NCBI GenBank assembly: GCA_029210815.1
Contig: JARGGB010000032.1
Location: 1 to 33,891, forward strand
Direction: 5' to 3'
Length of the DNA stretch: 33,891 nucleotides
DNA from: Candidatus Brevefilum sp.
GTDB lineage: Bacteria > Chloroflexota > Anaerolineae > Anaerolineales > Anaerolineaceae
Below the pieces are notes generated by a model, which saw only the letters and a program-made list of their open reading frames with translations, made no database searches and was not told the DNA's origin. Shown here piece after piece: positions 8,300 to 17,705 of this stretch (the first letter of the stretch is position 1; every line of letters begins with the position of its first letter). Position numbers and translations under genes: made by a program.

Positions 8300-8532
8300 A
8301 AACAATATTCTTTTATTGTCTAAATCAAGAAAACAATTAGAGCCGATTCAAGAATAAAGCTTATAAAAGAAGTAAAGAAATCGATGTGTGCGATTCTCTA
8401 AATATTATTGAGGAGATACAGCCTCGTAAAAAAAATTTCGTTTTCACATCTAAAAAATCTTCTAATGAAAAGACAAACTGCTGTTAAAATTTTCGCGCTT
8501 AATAAACCTGCATCCTAATACTGCTATTACCG
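8300..8532. other. convergent AT-rich intergenic region
   Basis: The gap lies between two convergent genes. Only a weak AT hairpin (ACAATA / TATTGT near 8303–8320) after the permease gene could act as a terminator. No gene is seen. Confidence 0.4.
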
Positions 8533-11067
8533 CTAATCTTTATCAATATATTTGAAGTAAACCACCTTCACAATCTCAGTTACAATAAAATCTAGCAGCA
8601 CAACAATTAATATAATCCCAATATTTGACCATGTCGGGTGTGCAAAATGAAACCACGATTGTCCTATGCTGGTAAAAGGCAGGGCAATTGTTGTAACAAA
8701 TGCAAAAGAGCTCAGAATAATAATTGTATTTGAAGGCCTTGTGCTGGCTTTAAAAAATATCTTTTTTGTTCGAATTGAAAACAGAAGAACAAGCTCTGAC
8801 AATATACTTCCGATAAACCAATAAGTTTGTAACTGAGCCTCACCAAGACGCTGAAATATCCCAAACATTGCAAAGTCAAATAAGGTGCTGATTACACCCA
8901 ATATAGATGCGATGACTATAATGTCACGGCTGTCATATTGCTTTGGTCTCAGCAACTCTTCTTTTCCAACATTATCAGTTGAAATTGAAAACATCGGGAA
9001 ATCCGACAGCAGGTTCACCAACAAGAGTTGGACGGGCAACATGGGCAAATAAGGGATGATCAGTGATGCAAAAGCTACCGCAAAAAAGTTGCCGAAATTT
9101 GAAAGCAGTGTGGCACGTATATAAGTAAGTGAATTGTAAAATGTTTTTCGTCCTTGAATTACACCATCGATAATCGTTCCCAAATCAGATTTCAGAAGAA
9201 TGATATCAGAGGCCTCTCTTGCAATATCTGAGGCACTTTCAACAACAAGTGAAACGTTCGCCGCTTTAAGCGCGGGTGCATCGTTGATGCCCTCGCCCAG
9301 AAAGCCTACCAAATATTCTTCTTGTAAAAGTTGGATGATTTCATATTTTTGTTTGGGCGAAACTCTAGCATAAACATTCGTCCGTGAAAGCTCAACCCGC
9401 TTTTCACCGAGTGAAAGCTTATCAAAATTTTCACCTGTGATCACATTTTCGCGATTGTCCGTAATATTCGCGTCATAGGCAACAGCACCTGCAACAATTG
9501 GGTCGTCGCCGGTTAAAACAACCAACCTAACACCAAGTTCATTGGCTTGTTCCACAACAGATCTTGTCGTTGGTTTAAGTTGGTCGGAGAAGGAAACAAT
9601 GCCAGAGATTTTAATATTTGTTTCTTCATCTTCCACGCTGTACTCTTCCCCGCCTTTCTCCCACTTTTTCATTGAGATTGCCAGGGTTCGGCGGCCCAAT
9701 TTGCCCTGTTGCTGAAGCCATTGAAGGATGCTTAACCGATCATCCTCCGAAAAGCTTGGGTCCAAAAGGATCATTTCCTCCGGTGATCCACGTACAATTA
9801 GAAATTGGTTCTCATCTTTTTCGACCAAAACACTGCTTCGACGTCTGGATGGGTCAAATGGGATTTCATTGATAAAATGAAACGCATTTAGCTGGTTTTT
9901 TTCTTCTTCATCCAGTGCTGCAATTAAAGCAAGGTCAAAGGCATTATTTGGCTGTACTTCCTTGCCATAGATGTCTCGAATTGCAATGCTCCCAGAAAAA
10001 GCTAAGCTTCCAAAATCGCTATTAATAACATACGTGTCCGAAACACTCAATTTGTTTTCAGTGATTGTTCCGGTTTTATCTGTGCAAAGAACTTGAATGC
10101 TTCCCAAATCTTCTACAGATGTCAAACGCTTCACCACAACATTTTGCTCTGCTAAAATTTTTGCGCCTTTTGAAAGTGAAAATGTTGTAACAAGGGGTAA
10201 AGCTTCGGGAATAACACCAACCGTTAATGCAATCGAAAATACAATCAGATCAATAAAACTGCGCGTAGAATCATCAATAAAATAGTGAATGCCAAGAACA
10301 ACAAAAATGGTAACAATCACCAGCCAAATGATAAATTTGCTGATTCGATCGATATTTTTTTGAAAAGCACTTTCTCTTTTTGTTTCTGTAATAAATTTAC
10401 TGATTTTTCCAATTTCTGTTTCCCTGCCAGTGGCAATAACAACGCCTTCAGCTTTCCCATTGAGAATAGATGTACCCTTAAATACAACGTTCTCTGCCTT
10501 GTAAGGTTCTGAAATCGGCTGATCCAATTTTTGAGATTTTTTTGTAACCTGGATTGATTCGCCTGTCAGTATTGTTTCATCAACCAGAAAATGACTGACA
10601 TCAAGAAGGCGAATATCTGCAGGAACAATATCACCTGTTTCAAGAATAACGACATCGCCAGGAACAAGATCTGAACTTAGAATCAGGCTTTCCTTACTCT
10701 CACGGCGAACTTTAGCTCTTCCCTCGGTAAATTTTTTTAGTGACTGAACAGCGGTTTCAGAGCGGTATTCCTGGATAAATCCAATACTGGCATTGATAAA
10801 AATGAAAAGAAATATTAATGTTGCGTCAACTCTCTCGCCTAACAGGAAAGATAAAATCCCCGCAGCAAATAGCAAGTATATAAAAGATGATTTAGACTGA
10901 CGAAGAAAAATTTTCCACCAGGGTGTTGCAGTATCTTTAATTTCGTTTAAACCATATTCATTCTGTTTTTGTTTGACCTGGCTGTCCGATAAGCCCTCAG
11001 GAAAACCAGATGATAACTTTTCCAGAACTTCATCCTGAGACAAGTGACTGAATTTTGAAAAACCCAT
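8533..11067 (-). CDS. MgtA-like Mg-transporting P-type ATPase
   Basis: An 844-residue cation-pumping P-type ATPase. Features: N-terminal cation_ATPase_N region (GLSDSQVKQKQNEYGLNEI), actuator motif TGES at 168–171, helix-4 motif IPEALP at 286–291, phosphorylated Asp330 in DKTGT, GEGINDAPALK, and a C-terminal stretch SNFGNFFAV..IPYLPMLPVQLLLVNLLSD that closely follows MgtA (P3B) pumps. MgtA has TPEMLP in helix 4, so specificity is not certain. The start is placed at ATG 11067, preceded by AGAGGA, rather than 25 codons upstream where no ribosome-binding site is visible. GC is low (21/60 and 24/60 in two lines) against about 55% in the next gene, which hints at transfer. It converges on the Nramp-like unit, consistent with Mg uptake. 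Confidence 0.82.
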   Translation of the reverse strand: MGFSKFSHLSQDEVLEKLSSGFPEGLSDSQVKQKQNEYGLNEIKDTATPWWKIFLRQSKSSFIYLLFAAGILSFLLGERVDATLIFLFIFINASIGFIQEYRSETAVQSLKKFTEGRAKVRRESKESLILSSDLVPGDVVILETGDIVPADIRLLDVSHFLVDETILTGESIQVTKKSQKLDQPISEPYKAENVVFKGTSILNGKAEGVVIATGRETEIGKISKFITETKRESAFQKNIDRISKFIIWLVIVTIFVVLGIHYFIDDSTRSFIDLIVFSIALTVGVIPEALPLVTTFSLSKGAKILAEQNVVVKRLTSVEDLGSIQVLCTDKTGTITENKLSVSDTYVINSDFGSLAFSGSIAIRDIYGKEVQPNNAFDLALIAALDEEEKNQLNAFHFINEIPFDPSRRRSSVLVEKDENQFLIVRGSPEEMILLDPSFSEDDRLSILQWLQQQGKLGRRTLAISMKKWEKGGEEYSVEDEETNIKISGIVSFSDQLKPTTRSVVEQANELGVRLVVLTGDDPIVAGAVAYDANITDNRENVITGENFDKLSLGEKRVELSRTNVYARVSPKQKYEIIQLLQEEYLVGFLGEGINDAPALKAANVSLVVESASDIAREASDIILLKSDLGTIIDGVIQGRKTFYNSLTYIRATLLSNFGNFFAVAFASLIIPYLPMLPVQLLLVNLLSDFPMFSISTDNVGKEELLRPKQYDSRDIIVIASILGVISTLFDFAMFGIFQRLGEAQLQTYWFIGSILSELVLLFSIRTKKIFFKASTRPSNTIIILSSFAFVTTIALPFTSIGQSWFHFAHPTWSNIGIILIVVLLDFIVTEIVKVVYFKYIDKD

Positions 11068-11223
11068 TTTATTATCCTCTTCTAATGAATTCTTAAATCC
11101 ATAAATGCATGAATTCAGAAATAACAAAATGAATTCTAACACAACATATTAAGAATTTTGGTGAATCAAAAAAATCTATAAATATTACTAAAAAGAAAAA
11201 TTGGATTCAAAGATTTATGGAAG

Positions 11224-11490
11224 TCACCGTGAATGAAACTTTTGCCGTTTATGAAACACGTATTCAAAGCGGGCTAAAATGATGCCAATGATGACCAGTA
11301 AAATCGGAAACGTCATGAACCAAAAAGGGATGATATCCGTTAGAATCACCAAGACAGCTCCCAAAGCAAAGGATAAGATCCCCACAATAATCACCAGACG
11401 ATAGACCACCCCCAATATCTTCTGCCAACGTGCTAATCCAGCGACATCAACCTCTGCTGGCTGTTCCGTTTTTTGTTCTTGCTCATCCAT
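11224..11490 (-). CDS. small two-helix membrane protein of unknown function
   Basis: An 88-residue protein with an acidic soluble N terminus (MDEQEQKTEQPAEVD) and two predicted membrane helices (about 31–52 and 56–72), ending in a basic tail (HKRQKFHSR). No family is recognised. The start has AGGAG ten nt upstream, and a TATAAT lies on the minus strand at 11528–11523. It sits 75 bp downstream of the prolyl oligopeptidase stop on the same strand and may have its own promoter. Confidence 0.65.
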   Translation of the reverse strand: MDEQEQKTEQPAEVDVAGLARWQKILGVVYRLVIIVGILSFALGAVLVILTDIIPFWFMTFPILLVIIGIILARFEYVFHKRQKFHSR

Positions 11491-11565
11491 GTGCGGTCAT
11501 CTCCTGCACTGTCATTACCTGTATTATAATCCCTCTCAATTTTTCAATACCTGTTAATGCAAATA

Positions 11566-13608
11566 TCAGGTCAGATTGGCTAAGGCAAAGGTCCACATGT
11601 CGGAAAATTCTTCAATGAGCTTTGCTGTTGGCTTGCCGGCACCGTGACCCGCCCGGGTCTCAATCCTGATCAGCACCGGTGCTTCTCCGCCTTGTGCCGC
11701 CTGCAAAGCCGCACCAAACTTGAAGCTGTGTGCAGGGAAAACGCGGTCATCGTGGTCCCCGGTCATCACCATTGTCGGCGGATATGCCATACCTGGCTTG
11801 ATGTTGTGATAAGGGGAATAAGCCCGAATATAGTCAAAATCCTCAGGGGCGTCTGGCGAACCATAGTCCGAAACCCACGCCCAGCCGATGGTGAATTTGT
11901 GAAAGCGAAGCATATCCATTACCCCCACGTTAGGGAGGCAGACCCCAAACAGATCCGGTCGCTGCGTTAAACACGCCCCGACCAGCAGACCGCCATTGCT
12001 GCGCCCGCCGATGACCAGTTTTTCAGTGCGGGTATAGCCCTGATCAATCAAGTGTTCTGCCGCCCCAATAAAATCATCGAAGACGTTTTGTTTGTTGTGC
12101 TTCATGCCGCCCTCATGCCAATCGCGGCCGTACTCACCGCCCCCGCGCAAGTGTGCCTGTGCAAAGATGCCGCCCATCTCCATCCACACCAGGTTGGGCA
12201 CACTGAAGGCAAGGGGTAAGGGGATATTAAATCCGCCGTAACCATAAAGATATGTGGGGGTTTCCCCATCAATCTCAATATCCTTATGATGGCTGATAAA
12301 TAAAGGCACCCGGGTGCCGTCTTTGCTTTCGTAAAAGACCTGCTCCGTTACATAATTTTGCGGGTCGAAGGATAAATCAGGCGCTTTAAAAACCCTTGAT
12401 TCCCGGGTACCCAGGTCAAAATGATACACTGTGCCGAGGGTTGTAAAACTTGAGAATTTGTAAAAGGTCTCCGTGTCATCCGAGCGACCGCTGAAGCCCA
12501 TCACCATGCCCAAACCAGGCAGTGATAATTCGCCATCAGGCATGCCATCGGTTTTGAATATCCGCACCTGGTGTGCCGCGTGATGTAAATAAGTGCAGAC
12601 AAAGCGCCCACCGACATAATCCGTATATTCCAGCTTATCAACATCTTCCGGCACAAGTTCTCGCCAGGCGCCAGGATTGGGGTTTGCAATATCAATCAGG
12701 ATCATCCGGTTTTGCGGCGCATCCTTATCCGTTTTGAAATAAAACCGGGTGTCATCATTGCCAACAAGGACGTATTCAGCATCAAAATCTGGCAGCAGTT
12801 CCACGACCTCTGCCGAGGGATCTGCCAGGTCAAGGTAAAATACGGCATTTTCTGAGGCGGTACCGTGCCAGACATAAATGATCAGATAACGTCCATCTTC
12901 GGTGACCTGTCCATCGAAGCCCCATTCTTTTTGATCAGGCCGCTCATAGATCAGTTGGTCTTCAGACTGAGGTGTGCCCATTTTGTGATAATAAAGTTTA
13001 TGAAAATAATTCGCCTGCTTAAGAGCGTCACCTTCCGGGGCATCATAGCGGCTGTAATAAAAACCTTCATCATCCTTATCCCAGCTGGCGCCAGAAAATT
13101 TTACCCACTCGATGGTATCTTCCAAATCCACCCTGTCATCCACCCGGCGGACTCGCCAGGTTTGCCAATCTGAGCCGGCATCCGAAATCCCATAGGCCAG
13201 GTAGCGCCCATCACGGCTGATTGCTGCGCCGCTCAGGGCGACTGTGCCGTCATCAGACAGTGTATTGGGGTCGATCAAAACGGTCGGTTCACCTTCCAAG
13301 TCTTCCATCCAGTAAAGCACATCCTGGTTTTGCAGTCCATCGTTGAAGAAATAAAAGTAACGCGTATTCCGTTTAAAAGGCGGTGACATTTTCTCGTAAT
13401 TCCACAACTCGGTCATACGATCCTGGATGGTTTTCCGCAAGGGGAAACGCTCCAGAAAATCGAATGTCAGCGCATTCTCGACCTCGATCCATGCCCGGAG
13501 TTCTTCGCTTTCCAGATCTTCCATCCAGCGATAGGGGTCAGAGATTTTCTGGCCGTGAATTTCTTCAAAAAAATCCAGCTTTTTTGTTTCAGGAACCTTA
13601 ATGGGCAT
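11566..13608 (-). CDS. prolyl oligopeptidase (family S9A)
   Basis: A 680-residue serine peptidase that cleaves short peptides after proline. It opens with an N-terminal SDPYRWMEDLES motif typical of S9A and continues as a seven-bladed propeller (about 70–400) and an alpha/beta hydrolase domain. Catalytic residues are visible: Ser537 in GGRSNGGLL, an Asp in GDHDDRV (617–623) and His655 in RAGHGAGKP. There is no signal peptide, so it is cytosolic. Length fits the family (about 680–710). The start ATG follows AGGAG. It begins 9 bp after the stop of the DnaQ-like exonuclease gene and is probably cotranscribed with it, without an evident functional link. Confidence 0.95.
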   Translation of the reverse strand: MPIKVPETKKLDFFEEIHGQKISDPYRWMEDLESEELRAWIEVENALTFDFLERFPLRKTIQDRMTELWNYEKMSPPFKRNTRYFYFFNDGLQNQDVLYWMEDLEGEPTVLIDPNTLSDDGTVALSGAAISRDGRYLAYGISDAGSDWQTWRVRRVDDRVDLEDTIEWVKFSGASWDKDDEGFYYSRYDAPEGDALKQANYFHKLYYHKMGTPQSEDQLIYERPDQKEWGFDGQVTEDGRYLIIYVWHGTASENAVFYLDLADPSAEVVELLPDFDAEYVLVGNDDTRFYFKTDKDAPQNRMILIDIANPNPGAWRELVPEDVDKLEYTDYVGGRFVCTYLHHAAHQVRIFKTDGMPDGELSLPGLGMVMGFSGRSDDTETFYKFSSFTTLGTVYHFDLGTRESRVFKAPDLSFDPQNYVTEQVFYESKDGTRVPLFISHHKDIEIDGETPTYLYGYGGFNIPLPLAFSVPNLVWMEMGGIFAQAHLRGGGEYGRDWHEGGMKHNKQNVFDDFIGAAEHLIDQGYTRTEKLVIGGRSNGGLLVGACLTQRPDLFGVCLPNVGVMDMLRFHKFTIGWAWVSDYGSPDAPEDFDYIRAYSPYHNIKPGMAYPPTMVMTGDHDDRVFPAHSFKFGAALQAAQGGEAPVLIRIETRAGHGAGKPTAKLIEEFSDMWTFALANLT

Positions 13609-13617
13609 GCTTTTCTC

Positions 13618-14190
13618 CTATGCTGAATAATCAGCCATATATCTAAATAAAGCAGCTGTCAACATGGCATCGTCCACTGCGCGGTGGGTGTTCGGAAGGG
13701 GGATGCCGCATGCCGCCCCGGCAGACTCTAATTTGTGAAATCGGAATCCCCGCCCGCGTCTGCTGGGTTCACCATAAAAAGCAGCATAGAGTTTCATCAC
13801 ACAGAAGAACCGCTTGTCGTTAAGCGTCCAATCCAACCAGTAGCGCTCGTGGGTTTGCTTCATCATGCGCAGGTCAAAATCGGCATTGTACATGCCAACA
13901 AATCGCCCTTCCAACACACTTTGTAATTTCGGCCATTCATCCTTCCACGAGGGCGCGCTTGCCACCATTGCCTCGGTGATGTGATGGACATCCATCGCAC
14001 TTTGGGGAATGGGGATCGTCGGTTTGAACAGGGATTCATACAGGGTTTCGCCCTGTGCGTTAACCACGCCAATTTCTATCACCACGTCTTCCGGTGAAAA
14101 ACCGGTGGTTTCGGTATCAATGAATACTGGCTCGTGTGCCAGAATTTGGCGGGTGCGCTCAATCACTTTTTGGTTAGCAACAGGAAACAT
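13618..14190 (-). CDS. DnaQ-like 3'-5' exonuclease (DEDDh)
   Basis: A 190-residue exonuclease of the DNA polymerase III epsilon-like superfamily. Exo I reads FIDTETTGF with D25 and E27, Exo II reads NADFDLRM with D104, and Exo III reads HRAVDD with H169 and D174, so all catalytic residues are present. There is no C-terminal clamp- or alpha-binding region, so it may be a stand-alone nuclease for DNA or RNA ends rather than the replicative proofreader. The ribosome-binding site GAGGT lies five nt before ATG. It is the upstream partner of the prolyl oligopeptidase gene. Confidence 0.88.
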   Translation of the reverse strand: MFPVANQKVIERTRQILAHEPVFIDTETTGFSPEDVVIEIGVVNAQGETLYESLFKPTIPIPQSAMDVHHITEAMVASAPSWKDEWPKLQSVLEGRFVGMYNADFDLRMMKQTHERYWLDWTLNDKRFFCVMKLYAAFYGEPSRRGRGFRFHKLESAGAACGIPLPNTHRAVDDAMLTAALFRYMADYSA

Positions 14191-14267
14191 AAAAACCTCA
14201 GTTCAACTCAAATTTAACATTAGGAAGTTTACCATATTCATCTTTTATATAACATGCCAGGAGAACC

Positions 14268-14882
14268 TTATATGATTGCCAGACCCTGCAAGCCCTGGTA
14301 AATCGCAAAGCCTGCCAGCACAAGGGCGGATACCAGCAGTAAAGCTTTTCTAACCTGCTCGCCCAACTGCCGCATGCTGGAAAACAAAAAGATCAACGCG
14401 ATATTGCTGATGATGAACACGCTGTAGAAACTTCCGATATATGCCAAGCCCCACCAGTGGGAGATACCCCATGCCTGGATCAGGTTTGGCCCGTTGATCA
14501 GGCTCCAAAAAAGCCAGGGTCCGGGTCCCAGCAGGTTCATGATCGTTGCTTTGACGAGGGTACCGATTGAATTTGTGTCTTCTGCTTCCTGTACACTTTG
14601 ATAATTTTTGAATGATTTATAGGAATCCCAGGCAAGGTACAGGAGAAATCCTGCGCCAGCCACCTGCAGGATGCGTAAGAAAAAGCCTGGCAAATTATTT
14701 AGCACCAGGAAGACGATTAGAATGACAGGGATATCGCTGACAAGGGGCGCAAATGCCGCCGGCAGCGCTTTTTTCCAGCCGCCTTTGATGGCATAGGATA
14801 GGAATACAGCCTGCAGCGGTCCGGGGGTAATCCCGGCTGAAAAGCCAATGGCAGCCGCTTTGATGATAAATGAGAAAAGCAT
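14268..14882 (-). CDS. LysE/RhtB-family exporter
   Basis: A 204-residue inner-membrane protein with about six hydrophobic helices. The N terminus carries the family signature: a glycine-rich first helix followed by GITPGPLQAVFLSYAIKGG. Members export amino acids or other small metabolites; the substrate is unknown. No Shine-Dalgarno is seen before ATG. A TATAAT lies on the minus strand only seven nt before the start codon (14895–14890), which would give a leaderless transcript. It is 77 bp upstream of the exonuclease gene on the same strand. Confidence 0.82.
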   Translation of the reverse strand: MLFSFIIKAAAIGFSAGITPGPLQAVFLSYAIKGGWKKALPAAFAPLVSDIPVILIVFLVLNNLPGFFLRILQVAGAGFLLYLAWDSYKSFKNYQSVQEAEDTNSIGTLVKATIMNLLGPGPWLFWSLINGPNLIQAWGISHWWGLAYIGSFYSVFIISNIALIFLFSSMRQLGEQVRKALLLVSALVLAGFAIYQGLQGLAII

Positions 14883-14913
14883 AGGGGTAATTATACGATA
14901 TTGCTTGCAGCTT

Positions 14914-14948
14914 GTAGTTGGTAGCTGGTAGTTGGTAGTTTGTAGCGA
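14914..14948. repeat. heptanucleotide tandem repeat (five units)
   Basis: Units are GTAGTTG, GTAGCTG, GTAGTTG, GTAGTTT and GTAGCGA. The 7-bp period is clear and the units differ by one to three bases. It lies 32 bp upstream of the LysE-family gene. Reading it as protein gives a spurious low-complexity peptide. Confidence 0.8.
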
Positions 14949-15062
14949 ACAACTTCGGGAAAGAAATTCCCTATACTTACGTTAGATTATTCGTTTTGCT
15001 GACTATTCTCCGTTTGACAAATCTCACGCCGAGATTGCCAGGTCATCCCAATGACAGGATTT

Positions 15063-17618
15063 TTACTGCTGCAAAGCCTCCAGCCACAGGGCGGCGATCT
15101 TGCGGTTGCGAGCTTCCAAAATGCCCATCGTCCGCACTAATTTTGCCGTCACTTCTGCCATCTCCCAGCCGTGATCCTTAATCGTCTCAATCACCGCTTT
15201 CAGGGTCTTCTGTGTGAAGCGTGTCTGAGACAGCATATCCACCAATCGCCAGATGCTGTATGCCTTTCGAATTTCTTCAATCGTCAAATCCTCCAGCACA
15301 CCTAAGGTTTCCTGCATGATCACCTTGCCCTGCTGTGGGTCTTTACTTTCAACATAGACACGGTTGATTGGTTCCGTTCCCGAGGCGCGCACCCGCAATT
15401 GATAGCGCTCATCACCTTCCTCATCACGCAGCAGCATTTCTGCCACGTCATAACGGATACCGCCCAAAAATGCCAGTTCCATCCCCGCTACCCGTGGATT
15501 CGCTTCTTTCTGGGGTAAATCCAGGTAATAATTGATGAAAGCTTCCTTTGCCTCCAGGGGTGCATCCACATCCGTTCGGCCGGTGTTCGACGTCTCATCA
15601 TCGGGCGAACTGCCAAAGGATTCCCACAAACCATCCATCCTGACTGTATCTTCCCAAATCTCTGCAATGGTCCTCAGGGGGTTCTCTTCCCGGGTGCCAA
15701 AATATGCCAGCATATCCATCACCAGCAGGTTTGCCCAGGGACCGTCCTTATCGGTGACGTGACCGCGCGTGGTCAGCCCGGAGGATTCTTCTCCACCGAT
15801 CAATATTCGGTCACGCCAGTCATCTGGTAAAGACTTTTCGCCTTGATAAGCACGGTTCACTCGGCGGATCTCTTCAATATATTTAATCCCAACCGGCACG
15901 AGAAAAGCGTGCTCCAAAACACGATCTTCCCGTGTGCCAATCCGAATCTTATAAAAGGGATGGCTGACATATGCCGGCAATGCGCCTTCCGCCGGTTCAT
16001 TTTCCTCATTGTTCGGGATCATCCCTGCCAATATCTCCAATAACGGCGACCCTGTTTGCGTTGCAATTACACGCCCAGTCAAACCGCGTTCCACACCGAG
16101 GTAACGCACCAGCATCGGCAAAATTTGGTTGGGGCGGAAGTAAACGCCGCCCTTATCCACAACCCCAAAGCGATCAGCATCCGTATCCATCCCCAGCCCT
16201 AAATGCGCCCCGGTTTCAGCAACCTTTTCCTTGAGAGGATTGATAAAGGGTTCTTCGGGGTTCGCATACGCCAAACCGGTTAATTCCGGGTCTCGTTGGG
16301 CATGAATGACAGTGTAGCGCACACCCGCTTCACCAGCCAAACGTGTCATATACCCCCTGCCAGAACCGTGAAACTCATCAATAACCAGCATCTTATCGCT
16401 GAAAAAGTCACGTATGCGGTCAAAATCAACCGGGATGCGAGCGTTCCCATTGCCGTTGTCTTTGATCCAGTTGACATAATCGTCCAATGGGTCGAAGCCC
16501 TTCAAACGCCCACTCAAGCGCGCTTCTTCCACATCCGTTGTTCGCGCGCCTGCATCCACCAATTGGAGTTCGTTGATATGAAAAGCAAGAAAATCGGTGA
16601 CATTTGAGGGTGCAGGATAACCCAAACGAGGATTGAATTTAATGCCCTGCCATTCCGGGGGGTTGTGGCTGGCTGTACAGATCAGCAATCCGGCGACATC
16701 TTCAGCGGGTAAATAATCCGTCAGGTAATAGACCAAAGCCGGTGTGGGGGTGTCCCGGTTAGCAAACGCAACCTCAAAGCCATTTGCAAGACAAACAGAT
16801 GCCGTCCATTCAGCCACCCTGTCCGCATTGCGTCGGGTGTCATATCCCACCACAATCTTTTTACCTGAGAGGTTTTCAGCGCCGACAAAATCCGGAACAT
16901 CGATATCATTCAAGAAGTCACAAACCGCCTGGACAACCTGCTTTGCCCGCCGCTCAGTAAAGTCCGCTGCCCACCGACCTCGCACGCCGCTGGTGCCAAA
17001 TCGCAGGTATTTCCGATCATAAATTGCACGCAGCAAACCCGGTTTTTGATCATCACCAACCAGCAGCGGATCCGCTGACCGCAGCCTGAAGCCGTAAAGA
17101 CGTTCGTAAATATTCGCGGTTTGCACAACTCTGAAGGGCATCCAGCGATCCGGATCCTTTTGATAATCCATGCTGTTCAGCAGGGGTAATATTTCGTAGT
17201 TGATAGCATCTCGCAAGCTGTCAAACACAGCCGCTGCCAGGTATTTTTTAGCCAGGTCAATGGCTCTTCCGCGCAGCTCACCGGTTTGGGGAACGTATTC
17301 TTCCAATATGGTCCGGCGCCGCTCACGACCTGCACCATCCTTTGGTTTAAACTGCTCAAGGCGGTATTGGGTCCCAACGGCAATCAGGGTCAGTAAGATG
17401 CTAAACGCCCGAGAGGAATCCACAGGATTTTGTGCGATAATTGTCTGGTTTGAAATTAATTTTCGATTCAGTAGATCCAAAAATTGCTCCATTGCCTGGA
17501 TCGCAGGCTGCCATGCTTCAGCATCCTCTGCTGTCATTAACTCCCTGTTCAAGGCATTAAATACCATGCCAAATTGGGATACTTCAAGTTCTTCAAATTC
17601 AAAACCATGGTTACTCAT
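15063..17618 (-). CDS. long phosphoglucomutase/phosphomannomutase
   Basis: An 851-residue alpha-D-phosphohexomutase interconverting hexose 1- and 6-phosphates. All four active-site loops are present: RFGTSGVRG at 206–214, TASHNPP with phosphoserine Ser317, metal loop DTDADR at 478–483, sugar loop GGEESSG at 608–614 and phosphate loop RASGTEP at 744–750. The family is usually 450–580 residues. Here about 200 residues precede the first motif (mostly helical, no motif recognised) and a helical tail of about 80 residues follows the last. The start ATG follows GGGAG by six nt. It is 88 bp downstream of glmM on the same strand, so the pair supplies hexose-phosphate and amino-sugar precursors. Confidence 0.88.
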   Translation of the reverse strand: MSNHGFEFEELEVSQFGMVFNALNRELMTAEDAEAWQPAIQAMEQFLDLLNRKLISNQTIIAQNPVDSSRAFSILLTLIAVGTQYRLEQFKPKDGAGRERRRTILEEYVPQTGELRGRAIDLAKKYLAAAVFDSLRDAINYEILPLLNSMDYQKDPDRWMPFRVVQTANIYERLYGFRLRSADPLLVGDDQKPGLLRAIYDRKYLRFGTSGVRGRWAADFTERRAKQVVQAVCDFLNDIDVPDFVGAENLSGKKIVVGYDTRRNADRVAEWTASVCLANGFEVAFANRDTPTPALVYYLTDYLPAEDVAGLLICTASHNPPEWQGIKFNPRLGYPAPSNVTDFLAFHINELQLVDAGARTTDVEEARLSGRLKGFDPLDDYVNWIKDNGNGNARIPVDFDRIRDFFSDKMLVIDEFHGSGRGYMTRLAGEAGVRYTVIHAQRDPELTGLAYANPEEPFINPLKEKVAETGAHLGLGMDTDADRFGVVDKGGVYFRPNQILPMLVRYLGVERGLTGRVIATQTGSPLLEILAGMIPNNEENEPAEGALPAYVSHPFYKIRIGTREDRVLEHAFLVPVGIKYIEEIRRVNRAYQGEKSLPDDWRDRILIGGEESSGLTTRGHVTDKDGPWANLLVMDMLAYFGTREENPLRTIAEIWEDTVRMDGLWESFGSSPDDETSNTGRTDVDAPLEAKEAFINYYLDLPQKEANPRVAGMELAFLGGIRYDVAEMLLRDEEGDERYQLRVRASGTEPINRVYVESKDPQQGKVIMQETLGVLEDLTIEEIRKAYSIWRLVDMLSQTRFTQKTLKAVIETIKDHGWEMAEVTAKLVRTMGILEARNRKIAALWLEALQQ

Positions 17619-17705
17619 GCATTACTCCCAAATGTTGTCTTAGACTTCAATTTTTCTATTCGTTCAGTCTTAGCTTACCCAATAATCACAAGTTTCAAAA
17701 TAATT

